Shown here: piece by piece, positions 43,173-51,679 of the stretch
How the letters are laid out: each line of letters starts with the position of its first letter
How positions within the stretch are numbered: the first letter of the stretch is position 1
DNA from: UKL13-3 sp964392775
GTDB taxonomy: Bacteria; Bacteroidota; Bacteroidia; UKL13-3
NCBI GenBank assembly: GCA_964392775.1
Contig: CAYMRD010000012.1
Span: 43,470-107,469, forward strand
Direction: 5' to 3'
DNA: 64,000 bases
The notes under the pieces: generated by a model
Database searches by the model: none
The model's input: the letters and a program-made list of their open reading frames with translations, nothing else
Told to the model about the DNA's origin: nothing
Made by a program: the position numbers and the translations under genes

Positions 43173-43934
43173 ATGCAAACAAAATTCATATTTTTTATAC
43201 TTCTACTTATAGTTGGAAAATCTGGTCATTCACAAACCATTGAGAATGTAGATTTTGTCGTAAGTAACAATAAAATAATTGTGACATATGAATTGGTGAA
43301 TTGTTTAAAAAATGAGGTGTACGATGTTCGTTTGAAATTCGTTTCTGAAAAAACGAATTATGTTCCAGTAAATATTAAAGGTGATTTATTAAGATTAAAT
43401 CAAGGTAGAAACAAAAAAATTGAATGGGATGTGTTAGCCGATGGAGTTCAAATCACTGAAAGTATTCAGGCTATTGTTGAAATATCTGCTCGTCATTCTA
43501 CTAAAGTAATTGGGGGTCCTTCTAATGCTTTACTTTCTGTTTTAGTCCCAGGGTTAGGCGACTACTTTGTAGACACCCAAAAAGACAGCAAAATACCTTT
43601 CTATTATATTACTGTCACGACTTATGGTCTTCTGTATCTTGGATTTAATCAAAAGGTTGAATCTGATCAAAGCTACGAAGATTATCATAAGGCGACAACT
43701 CAAGTCGAGATGGATTTGGCATACGATGCTGCAAACGAAGCTCATAAAAGCTTCATTCTGTATACAAGCTTAGCCGCTACTGTTTGGTTGGGAGATATTG
43801 CTTGGGTGACATACAAAGGATTTAAAAACAAGAAAGAACAACGCTCAGGTTATGCTTATAAGAAATATGAGAAACAATATTTTGCTTCATATACTCCAAA
43901 TGGGTTTCAATTGAACTTTAGAATGACTTTTTAG
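43173..43934 (+). CDS. Exported membrane protein of caspase operon
   Basis: The family is not firmly recognised. The 253-aa protein has a signal peptide (cut near SGHSQ). An N-terminal beta-sandwich-like region ends KKIEWDVLADGVQ, a pattern seen in exported proteins that travel with caspase-like or formylglycine-type genes. A C-terminal part has two hydrophobic segments (SNALLSVLVPGLGDYF and TTYGLLYLGF) resembling the LLPGLGQ motif of DUF5683-like membrane proteins. It is the first clear gene of an AT-rich operon, with a 3-bp gap to the next. Its role is unknown. Confidence 0.75.
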   Translation: MQTKFIFFILLLIVGKSGHSQTIENVDFVVSNNKIIVTYELVNCLKNEVYDVRLKFVSEKTNYVPVNIKGDLLRLNQGRNKKIEWDVLADGVQITESIQAIVEISARHSTKVIGGPSNALLSVLVPGLGDYFVDTQKDSKIPFYYITVTTYGLLYLGFNQKVESDQSYEDYHKATTQVEMDLAYDAANEAHKSFILYTSLAATVWLGDIAWVTYKGFKNKKEQRSGYAYKKYEKQYFASYTPNGFQLNFRMTF

Positions 43935-43937
43935 AAT

Positions 43938-44459
43938 ATGAAAAACACTATATCAATAGTTTTTCTGTTAAGCATACTTTCGATTAGTTGCAGTAAAAAT
44001 GATCTTGAGAGAGATAATCCATTAGATACTAAAAATCCAAATTATATAAAAAAGCAAGGGAACTTGAAGTTTAGCAAGATTGAGGTTGTTCAAGATGATA
44101 ATAATAATGGCAAAATAAATGCTGGAGAATTTATCTACTTAAAAGTATGGATAAAGAATATTGGAGACGCTAGTGTTAGAGGTGTAAGAGGAAGTATTGC
44201 TTGCTTAAACGGAAACATGGCTATTACTTCAAATAGTTACTCTATAAACTTTAACAACGATGTGTATTTAGGTGAGAGTCTTTTACCAAGTGAAGAAAAA
44301 TTTGGAGTAAGTTGTTATTCGCTAAAAAATGAACCCGCATCATTTGTTCTTCAAACTTTTGGAAGTGTTCCTGTTGGTAGTAAGGTAACATTCTCACTAA
44401 CGCTATCAGATTTAGATGGAAATTCATGGTTAGACTATTTTAGTATTACAATCCAATAG
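43938..44459 (+). CDS. CARDB-like lipoprotein of caspase operon
   Basis: The 173-aa lipoprotein (lipobox SISCS, Cys18) holds one immunoglobulin-like domain of about 120 residues. It starts KIEVVQDDNNNGKINAGEFIYLKVWIKNIG, the pattern of CARDB-type adhesion domains with an Asp/Asn-rich, possibly calcium-binding loop. It ends SDLDGNSWLDYFSI. Similar sequence opens the caspase protein encoded next (SDKSGNGNNIIDANE), so the two may bind the same partner or each other; that is inference. It lies 2 bp upstream of the caspase gene. Confidence 0.8.
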   Translation: MKNTISIVFLLSILSISCSKNDLERDNPLDTKNPNYIKKQGNLKFSKIEVVQDDNNNGKINAGEFIYLKVWIKNIGDASVRGVRGSIACLNGNMAITSNSYSINFNNDVYLGESLLPSEEKFGVSCYSLKNEPASFVLQTFGSVPVGSKVTFSLTLSDLDGNSWLDYFSITIQ

Positions 44460-44461
44460 AT

Positions 44462-46165
44462 ATGGCAAAACACATTTTATTACTTATTATAAATTTGACC
44501 TGCCTATTCTGTTTAAAAGCACAAGAAGGTAGAAGTACTTTTAAGTCTGTTTATATTTCAAAAATACCAAAGCCCACTGCACCAGCAATTCTAGTTTTTT
44601 CGAACCTGTCATTTAGTGATAAAAGTGGAAATGGCAATAATATTATTGATGCCAATGAAAAATCAGAAATTAGATTTTCTATTCAGAATAAAGGAAAAGG
44701 AAAGGCTTATAACGTAATAGTTAGTCTTAAAACAGAACAACCGTCCAAAAATGTAGATTTTTTAAAAGAGTTCCGGGTTGGAGATATCGATCCTGGTCAT
44801 ATTAAAAAAATTATTATCCCAATAAGTACTGGCGAGTATACAGAATCTGGGATCTCAAATTTTATCATAACAGGAACAGAAGCAAATGGTTTTAATCCTG
44901 ATGATGTTTCTTTGAAAATAGAAACTGAGAAATTTATAAACCCTCAAATAAAAATTACAGATAATATATTTAGCACTGAAACAGGGGGAGAAGCTATGTT
45001 AGGATTTCCCATTAATTTAAAATTAGGCATTCAAAATAAAGGACAGGGAATTGCTAAGAATATTAAAGTAAAAATAATACTGCCCCCAGTTAATGTATTT
45101 TCCACTGGAGATGATCTAATAGCAATTGAAGAGCTAAAACAAGGAGAAGGAAAAGTTATAGACTTTGGCTTTTTTGCGAATAAAAAATATACTGAAAAAG
45201 ATATTCCTGTAAGAATAGAAATTACAGAAAGCTACGGAAAATATGGTGAAAATAAGACTGTAAGTGTTTCCTTAAACCAACAGCTCCAACAAACAAATCA
45301 GGTAGTTATTAAGGGTGTTAAACAAGAGAGTCTCATTATCCCAACATTCTCATTGATTGCAGATATTGATAAAAATTTACCAACAACAAAAATGAATAAC
45401 CCCGATGCAATTGCCGTTGTAATTGGGAACTCAAGCTATTACAAAACAAAATCCGTTGACTTTGCAACAAACGATGCAAGGAGCATCAAGAATTACTTAA
45501 TTAACGTCCTAGGGTTTAAAGAAGGAAATATTCTCTATAAGGAGAATGCAACCCTCGGTGATTTTAGTATGCTCTTTGGCACAAAAGAAAGTACAAGGGG
45601 CAAATTAGCAAACACAATAAAAGAAGGCATTTCCGATGTGTTTATTTTTTATGCGGGTCATGGTGCTCCAGGACTAAAAGATAATAAAGGGTATTTTGTA
45701 CCTGTAGAATGTGACCCAAATTATGTAGAAAATAGTGGTTATCAGCTGGACATTTTTTATCAAAATTTAGCCCAGTTAAAAGCGAAATCCGTTACTGTCA
45801 TTTTGGATGCTTGTTTCTCTGGTGCTAACGTCTTTGAAAAAATTAGTCCAATAGTTATAAGAATTAAAGACCCTGTATTATTAATTAACAATGCTGTTGT
45901 TATTACTTCGTCATCAGGCACGGAGGTTTCAACATGGTACGATGAAAAAGAACATGGCATGTTCACTTATTTCTTTTTGAGAGCTATTCAAGATAGAGAA
46001 AAATCTGACAGCAATAATGATGGCAATCTCAGCTATCAGGAAATCTTCGATTACATCAATAATAAGAATGAAGGTGTCCCTTATTACGCTAGACGTATTC
46101 ACGGAATCGAACAGAACCCTACTATTTTGGGAGATAACAAGAATAATATTCTAATGAAATACTAA
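44462..46165 (+). CDS. Exported caspase-like peptidase with CARDB-like and EF-hand motifs
   Basis: The 567-aa protein has a signal peptide (to about residue 20). Two CARDB-like immunoglobulin domains follow (about 45-155 and 165-275, each with NKGKG or NKGQG), then a peptidase C14 domain (about 312-565). The dyad is complete: His400 in FYAGHGAPG and Cys451 in ILDACFSGA. Near the end, residues 516-527 read DSNNDGNLSYQE, a canonical EF-hand loop, so calcium control is likely. The exported location is unusual, as most bacterial caspase homologues studied in defence are cytoplasmic. The stop codon overlaps the next start (TAATG). Confidence 0.9.
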   Translation: MAKHILLLIINLTCLFCLKAQEGRSTFKSVYISKIPKPTAPAILVFSNLSFSDKSGNGNNIIDANEKSEIRFSIQNKGKGKAYNVIVSLKTEQPSKNVDFLKEFRVGDIDPGHIKKIIIPISTGEYTESGISNFIITGTEANGFNPDDVSLKIETEKFINPQIKITDNIFSTETGGEAMLGFPINLKLGIQNKGQGIAKNIKVKIILPPVNVFSTGDDLIAIEELKQGEGKVIDFGFFANKKYTEKDIPVRIEITESYGKYGENKTVSVSLNQQLQQTNQVVIKGVKQESLIIPTFSLIADIDKNLPTTKMNNPDAIAVVIGNSSYYKTKSVDFATNDARSIKNYLINVLGFKEGNILYKENATLGDFSMLFGTKESTRGKLANTIKEGISDVFIFYAGHGAPGLKDNKGYFVPVECDPNYVENSGYQLDIFYQNLAQLKAKSVTVILDACFSGANVFEKISPIVIRIKDPVLLINNAVVITSSSGTEVSTWYDEKEHGMFTYFFLRAIQDREKSDSNNDGNLSYQEIFDYINNKNEGVPYYARRIHGIEQNPTILGDNKNNILMKY

Positions 46166-46947
46166 TGAAATCATTCATCCTATTTGTTTTACTTGTTATA
46201 TCCCAGACTTTATCTGCACAGCAAAGCATTTCAATCAAGGATGCAACAGGAAAGTATATCCTATCGGATGACATTACCCCAAGTCAAGCAAAAAACCTAG
46301 CAATTGAAGAGGCTAAGAAGGATGCCTTGAGAAAAGCAGGAGTTGTAGAAAACATAAGTGAAAGCAATATGCTTTATTCTCTTTCTCAAGAAAAAGACTT
46401 TAAGCAGTTTTTTAATTCTATCTCGACTATTGAAATTAATGGTGCAATTAAAGAAACAAAAAATATCCGAATTTCAGAGGGAAAAGACAATGTAACGAAT
46501 CAGACTTACTATGAAGTATTCTTGGATGCCGAAGTAATTAAATATACTAAAAGAACTGATGCCTCCTTTAATTTTGATGTGCAAGGAATTCTTGACAAAT
46601 ATGATGAGAATGGGCATATCAATTTTTCGATCAAACCCTCAACGGATGGCTATTTAAAAATATTCGTCATTAAAGACAAAACTGTCGATTTGCTTTTTCC
46701 AAACAAATATGAAAGAGATAGTCTTCTCACTAAGGAAAACTTAATTTATTTCCCAACAAACAAGGCCATAGAATATGGATTTGATAATATAGTGCAAAAT
46801 GAATCTCAACTAATTTTAATAGTCTTCACCAAAAAAAACATTCCATTTTATAAAGAAGTGAGTTATGATAATGTTATGAATTGGGTCTATGAAATTAGTC
46901 CAGATGAAAGAAGAGTAAGGTCTTTTCAACTAATAGTTACGAAATAA
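46165..46947 (+). CDS. Exported DUF4384-type protein of caspase operon
   Basis: The 260-aa protein starts with a signal peptide (cut near LSAQQ). The N-terminal half (SQAKNLAIEEAKKDALRKAG, then a beta-rich region with a YYEVFLDAEV strand) recalls LPP20/FlgT-like domains. The C-terminal half has the DUF4384 pattern: FSIKPSTDGYLKIFVI, DLLFPNKYERDS and LILIVFTKKNIPF. DUF4384 is known to occur with caspase-like peptidases in other bacteria. It is translationally coupled to the caspase gene and followed by the operon terminator. Its function is unknown; it may be a sensor or partner. Confidence 0.8.
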   Translation: MKSFILFVLLVISQTLSAQQSISIKDATGKYILSDDITPSQAKNLAIEEAKKDALRKAGVVENISESNMLYSLSQEKDFKQFFNSISTIEINGAIKETKNIRISEGKDNVTNQTYYEVFLDAEVIKYTKRTDASFNFDVQGILDKYDENGHINFSIKPSTDGYLKIFVIKDKTVDLLFPNKYERDSLLTKENLIYFPTNKAIEYGFDNIVQNESQLILIVFTKKNIPFYKEVSYDNVMNWVYEISPDERRVRSFQLIVTK

Positions 46948-46958
46948 CACCTCTAAAC

Positions 46959-47000
46959 AAAAAACGTCCTGTACACACCATGCTGTACAGGACGTTTTTT
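46959..47000. terminator. Bidirectional terminator between caspase operon and yjdF-like gene
   Basis: A perfect 17-bp stem (46959-46975 with 46984-47000) is bounded by A6 and T6, so it can work on both strands. It overlaps the stop codon of the minus-strand gene. Confidence 0.9.
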
Positions 47001-47652
47001 ATGCTTTCCCGGGTTGAAGCGATTTGACAAAATAAGCAATCAACATCGAAAGAATGGCGCCCGACAATGCCAGCGACATATCTTTCTGCGCATCCCACAC
47101 ATCACCCTGAGAACCTAAATAAGCAGCCCCTTCGGCCGGGAAAAATATCGCTGCTACCAGCCATTCAATAATTTCATACATCCCGCTAAAGCTCATGGTG
47201 ATTTCAATGGGCAAAATCCAGCAAACCCAAACCGGCCATTTAAACCAGTTGGTGAAATAATCGCGCATCGGGTAGGTCAGCAATAAGCCAAAGCTAAAGT
47301 GTACAATACGGTCGTACGGATTGCGGGCCAGTTCCAAAACATCCTGCAACCAAAAGCCTAAAGGATTTTCGGCATAGGTATACGTTGCTCCGTAAATATG
47401 CATGAGCATAAACACAAACATGAGGGTATAACTCAGGTCGCTGAACACAAACCGTTTGTAGCTCCATATAAGACCCGCAAAAAACAGGATAGTCAGCACG
47501 TTTTCGATAAACCAGTTGGCCCTGTCAGTAGTTACCATAAAAGTGGCAATCCAACAAACAGCAAAAATGATAAGATACAACTTAACCTTGATATTAGCTG
47601 AAAATGGCGTACGCTGGGGGAATGAAGAGGTTGTAAAGTTCATGTGGTGCAT
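46999..47652 (-). CDS. YjdF/DUF2238-family membrane protein
   Basis: The 217-aa inner-membrane protein (from MHHMNF; a start three codons later is also possible) has about six helices. The family motif region PYDRIVHFSFGLLLTYPMRDYF is followed by MYEIIEWLVAAIFFP and the terminal QGDVWDAQKDMSLALSGAIL. Function is not established; some relatives were linked to manganese or riboflavin stress, which is not evident here. It stands alone. Confidence 0.85.
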   Translation of the reverse strand: MHHMNFTTSSFPQRTPFSANIKVKLYLIIFAVCWIATFMVTTDRANWFIENVLTILFFAGLIWSYKRFVFSDLSYTLMFVFMLMHIYGATYTYAENPLGFWLQDVLELARNPYDRIVHFSFGLLLTYPMRDYFTNWFKWPVWVCWILPIEITMSFSGMYEIIEWLVAAIFFPAEGAAYLGSQGDVWDAQKDMSLALSGAILSMLIAYFVKSLQPGKA

Positions 47653-47801
47653 CTTATCGGTGTAAATTATAGTAAATCTTATCCCTCGTATTGGAATCAA
47701 GATTTGCTAAAACTCAACTGCCTCTGAGAGTAATTCAGTATCAAAGTGAGGCTTCATCCATAATTTTTGTCAAAGACACATATTTCCCAATCGGGAAACA
47801 A

Positions 47802-48017
47802 TTATTTAGCATCAGGCCAATAGTCTGTAGATAGATACAATAGGGATAATGGAAATAGCAACAAGCCCGGGTTAAAGAGTAAGATAAGAACAATGCCTAA
47901 AACCGAGCCTAACAAGAAAGAAATCCAAGCGACCTGAGCTATAATTGCCCCCAACAGAACAATAATATTCCAAAGTGTTCTAAAAGGCAAAAGAATCAAG
48001 TTGATTAGCGTGTGCAT
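47802..48017 (-). CDS. Small membrane protein
   Basis: The 71-aa protein consists largely of two hydrophobic helices (about residues 12-33 and 35-60) with a short polar end (STDYWPDAK). I do not recognise the family. It begins 26 bp from the dispersed repeat copy 3. The continuous hydrophobic reading and a plausible start make a real gene likely, but there is no supporting motif. Confidence 0.55.
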   Translation of the reverse strand: MHTLINLILLPFRTLWNIIVLLGAIIAQVAWISFLLGSVLGIVLILLFNPGLLLFPLSLLYLSTDYWPDAK

Positions 48018-48042
48018 ACGATTACATTTTTGTAAAAATGAA

Positions 48043-48166
48043 GATTATCGGGATATTGTCACTGCCCCCTGCTCTAAAGGGAGCCAACCGCGCACAAGTC
48101 TTTTAGAAAGTGTGCGATTGGTCCCCGCCAGGGGCGCGAGGGCAAGTTGACATCTTCCCGATAATC
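48043..48166 (+). repeat. Dispersed intergenic repeat, copy 3 (most complete)
   Basis: The ends are inverted copies: the first 20 bp, GATTATCGGGATATTGTCAC, and the last 20 bp, TTGACATCTTCCCGATAATC, pair with four mismatches. Inside, CCAACCGCGCACA and TGTGCGATTGG form another long hairpin. The element lies between the small membrane protein gene and the T9SS gene, ending 7 bp from the T9SS stop codon, and could fold at that mRNA's 3' end. Confidence 0.8.
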
Positions 48167-48173
48167 AGTTCAA

Positions 48174-49067
48174 TTAATTTTTAAGCACCCGGTAGGTTTT
48201 AGCATCATTACCAGCATGGGTAACTCTGATTAAATACAATCCTTTTTCCATATCCGACATATCAATCACTCCACATCCTGCAAAAGAGGTTGTATGCACC
48301 AGCTCTCCCCTTACCGAATAAACTGACACTTCACCTCTCTCCGCTCCGTCAATATACAAAGTATGCTCAACCGGATTCGGATAAAGATGAATACCATATT
48401 GAACCTGGGCGCCAAACAATCCGGTATTCACAGTTCCCGTCTGATTCACGGTAAGGTCAACCGAAGCAGTAAGGTTGTTGCTATCCAATTCAACTGTTTT
48501 AGGGTTAGCCGTTGATGCATTCACAACATCCGCAAGTATTTTGTAGCTGCCAACAGGCAACCCGGTAACGGTGAACCTGCCCGAGTCGTTGGTACTGACC
48601 ATGGTCACAAAAACATCGTTGTCTGTATTGATTACCACACGGGTATCTTTCAAAGGCTCTCCTTCGGCTTTCAAAACACCTTCGTTAAGCAAACCCGTAA
48701 TGCTGGCAGGACCGACAAGAGCCGTGTTTGGAAGCATCTGAACTGCTACACCCTGACTGTCAACCGAAACAGTTATGTCCTGCGCCATATCCCAGATAGC
48801 TGCACCGGGATACCAGGTAGGCAGATATTTGTTGTAGGCAATGTCAACATGCACACGGTAGGTTCCATCCGACAAGCTGTCGAACATCCACGTACCCGAA
48901 TCTTCATCAGCCTGGTCTTTCAGACTAAAGGATCCATCTTGTTGTTTTTCATACAAACTGAAATGCATCATAGTGCCTGAAACACCCGTTGATACAATTA
49001 AAATTTTGTTTTGGGCAAAAGAAACTGCTGCCCACATTGATAGAATTGAAATTACTAGTTTTTTCAT
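48174..49067 (-). CDS. T9SS-secreted protein with carboxypeptidase-regulatory-like domain
   Basis: The 297-aa protein has a signal peptide (to SFAQ, about residue 19). A first domain (about 25-105) describes a DGTYRVHVDIAYNKYLPTWY-type beta module seen in gut and environmental Bacteroidota. A CarboxypepD_reg-like module follows (SGRFTVTGLPVGSYKILADV). The C-terminal type A sorting domain has YPNPVEHTLYIDG, VYSVRGELV and MEKGLYLIRV. It should cross the outer membrane by type IX secretion and be anchored or released at the surface. Its function beyond that is unknown. Confidence 0.85.
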   Translation of the reverse strand: MKKLVISILSMWAAVSFAQNKILIVSTGVSGTMMHFSLYEKQQDGSFSLKDQADEDSGTWMFDSLSDGTYRVHVDIAYNKYLPTWYPGAAIWDMAQDITVSVDSQGVAVQMLPNTALVGPASITGLLNEGVLKAEGEPLKDTRVVINTDNDVFVTMVSTNDSGRFTVTGLPVGSYKILADVVNASTANPKTVELDSNNLTASVDLTVNQTGTVNTGLFGAQVQYGIHLYPNPVEHTLYIDGAERGEVSVYSVRGELVHTTSFAGCGVIDMSDMEKGLYLIRVTHAGNDAKTYRVLKN

Positions 49068-49151
49068 ACGTTTGGCTATTTTGGTTTACCCAAAGTTATA
49101 CATTCAATTGAAAATGCAACAGCCTGTTTGACGAATGGTGGTTTATGATAC

Positions 49152-49177
49152 AAAAAAAGCGGCCACAAAGGCCGCTT
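49152..49177 (-). terminator. Terminator of the aconitase gene
   Basis: On the minus strand AAGCGGCC pairs with GGCCGCTT (49177-49170 and 49064-type stem at 49164-49157) followed by seven Ts, 26 bp after the aconitase stop. Confidence 0.8.
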
Positions 49178-49202
49178 CCAGAATCATTTAATAAGAGACA
49201 GG

Positions 49203-51470
49203 TTATTTACCAACGCTGGCTCTGATGATATTCAACGCCCCACCTGCTTTGAACCACTCAATTTGTTGTTCGTTGTAGGTATGGTTTACGCTGATTTCAT
49301 CTTGGCTGCCATCGGCATGGGTTAATACCAATGTCAATGGTTTGTTAGGCGCGAATGTTGTTAAACCGATGATATCAATGGCATCGTTCTCCTGAACTTT
49401 TTCGTAATCGTTTTTATCAGCAAAAGTCAAAGCCAACATTCCTTGTTTTTTCAAATTGGTTTCGTGGATACGGGCAAATGATTTTACCAATACCGCACGT
49501 ACACCTAAATGACGAGGCTCCATGGCCGCATGCTCACGTGATGAACCTTCTCCGTAGTTCTCATCACCTACAACCAAACTTCCGATACCATGCGCTTTGT
49601 AATCGCGTTGTACTTTAGGTACAGAAGCATATTCGCCTGTCAATTGGTTTTTTACGTTGTCGGTTTTTTCATTGAAGAAGTTCACCGCACCAATCAACAT
49701 ATTGTTGGAGATATTATCCAGATGACCGCGGTATTTCAACCATGGTCCGGCCATCGAAATATGATCGGTTGTACATTTCCCTTTTGCTTTGATGAGGAGT
49801 TTCAATCCTTTCAAATCCGTTCCTTCCCAGGCTGCAAACGGGTCGAGCAACTGCAAACGATCAGAGGTTGGCGATACGGCAACCTGAACAGAACTTCCAT
49901 CGGCAGCAGGAGCAATAAAGCCTGCATCTTCAACCGCAAAACCTTTGGTTGGCAATTCATCACCATGAGGTGGATCCAATTTTACTGCCTCGCCTTTGTT
50001 GTTAATCAAGGTATCGGTAATCGGGTTAAACGACAAATCACCTGAGATGGCAATAGCGGCTACCATTTCGGGTGACGCCACAAATGCATACGTATTCGGG
50101 TTTCCATCGGCACGTTTGGCAAAGTTGCGGTTAAACGAGTGTACGATGGTATTTTTCTCCGCTTTCTCTGCACCTACACGATCCCACATTCCGATACAGG
50201 GTCCGCAGGCGTTGGTGAAAATGGTAGCGTTTAAATCGGTAAAGGTTTTAAGCAAACCATCACGGTCGGCTGTATAACGAACCTGCTCCGAACCCGGGTT
50301 GATACCAAACTCAGCCTTTGTTACCAATCCTTTGGCAATAGCCTGTTGAGCGATGGAAGCCGCACGGCTCAAATCTTCATAAGAAGAATTGGTACATGAA
50401 CCTATCAGTCCCCATTCTACTTTTAAAGGCCAGTTGTTTTTGGTTGCTTCTTCTTTCATTTTCGAAACCGGAGTAGCCAAATCGGGAGTAAACGGACCAT
50501 TCAGGTGCGGCTCTAAAGTTGACAGGTTGATTTCGATTACCTGATCAAAATATTGCTCAGGGTTTGCGTAAACCTCTGCATCAGCTGTTAAGTGATGTTT
50601 GATTCCATTAGCCAAATCAGCAACATCGGCTCTGCCGGTAGCGCGGAAGTAACGCTCCATGCTTTCATCGTATCCAAAGGTTGAAGTGGTAGCACCAATC
50701 TCAGCGCCCATATTACAGATGGTTCCTTTACCGGTACAGCTCATGCCCGTAGCACCTTCGCCAAAATATTCAACAATGGCTCCGGTTCCTCCTTTTACGG
50801 TAAGGATACCTGCTACTTTTAAAATTACATCCTTAGGAGCAGCCCAACCGTTTAATTTACCGGTAAGTTTTACTCCAATTAGTTTCGGGAATTTAAGTTC
50901 CCAAGGCAATCCGGCCATTACATCACAGGCATCCGCTCCACCCACTCCGATGGCAACCATACCCAATCCACCTGCATTTACGGTGTGTGAATCCGTTCCA
51001 ATCATCATACCACCCGGGAAAGCATAGTTTTCCAATACTACCTGGTGAATGATACCGGCTCCCGGCTTCCAGAATCCGATTCCGTATTTGTTTGAAACCG
51101 AAGCCAGAAAATCGTATACCTCTTTGCTTTCTTTATTGGCTACAGCCAAATCGTCTTTGGCACCAACTTTAGCCGTGATTAAGTGATCGCAATGTACGGT
51201 TGATGGTACTGCTACTTTAGGACGACCTGCCTGCATAAACTGCAACAAAGCCATCTGAGCCGTTGCATCCTGCATGGCCACGCGGTCCGGACCAAAATCA
51301 ACATAGTCTTTACCACGGCTGTATGCCTGTGAAGCGTTGCCTTCGGTAAGGTGGCTGTACAATATTTTTTCGGTAAGGGTCAATGGTTTGTTCACCACTT
51401 TGCGGGCAGCTGCAATACGCTCATCCATGCGGGCGTAAACGGCTTTAATCATTTCTAAGTCAAATGTCAT
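49203..51470 (-). CDS. acn: Aconitate hydratase
   Basis: This TCA-cycle enzyme interconverts citrate and isocitrate using a 4Fe-4S cluster. The 755-aa protein has the cluster cysteines in GSCTNSSYEDL and ACGPCIGMWDR, the AFPGGMMIGTDSHT substrate loop, and the swivel domain with GSSREHAA near the C-terminus. Size and motifs fit the mitochondrial-type aconitase of Bacteroidota rather than AcnB. It is a single gene with a good terminator. Confidence 0.97.
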   Translation of the reverse strand: MTFDLEMIKAVYARMDERIAAARKVVNKPLTLTEKILYSHLTEGNASQAYSRGKDYVDFGPDRVAMQDATAQMALLQFMQAGRPKVAVPSTVHCDHLITAKVGAKDDLAVANKESKEVYDFLASVSNKYGIGFWKPGAGIIHQVVLENYAFPGGMMIGTDSHTVNAGGLGMVAIGVGGADACDVMAGLPWELKFPKLIGVKLTGKLNGWAAPKDVILKVAGILTVKGGTGAIVEYFGEGATGMSCTGKGTICNMGAEIGATTSTFGYDESMERYFRATGRADVADLANGIKHHLTADAEVYANPEQYFDQVIEINLSTLEPHLNGPFTPDLATPVSKMKEEATKNNWPLKVEWGLIGSCTNSSYEDLSRAASIAQQAIAKGLVTKAEFGINPGSEQVRYTADRDGLLKTFTDLNATIFTNACGPCIGMWDRVGAEKAEKNTIVHSFNRNFAKRADGNPNTYAFVASPEMVAAIAISGDLSFNPITDTLINNKGEAVKLDPPHGDELPTKGFAVEDAGFIAPAADGSSVQVAVSPTSDRLQLLDPFAAWEGTDLKGLKLLIKAKGKCTTDHISMAGPWLKYRGHLDNISNNMLIGAVNFFNEKTDNVKNQLTGEYASVPKVQRDYKAHGIGSLVVGDENYGEGSSREHAAMEPRHLGVRAVLVKSFARIHETNLKKQGMLALTFADKNDYEKVQENDAIDIIGLTTFAPNKPLTLVLTHADGSQDEISVNHTYNEQQIEWFKAGGALNIIRASVGK

Positions 51471-51679
51471 ATCTGCTATAAATTTTAAAATTCAAATTTC
51501 GAAGCACAAAAACAAAACAGTGCTGAATAAGTGCCTTGCTAAAAGCGTTGCAATATTAGTAAATTATTTCGGCTCAATGGCCTTCAGAAGGCAGATTTAT
51601 TTCCCTTTTAAACCCGCTGATGACAAGCACCTGTTTGTTCCTTTCCAAAAACTTGTATATTGGACTAAAAACATATCCC

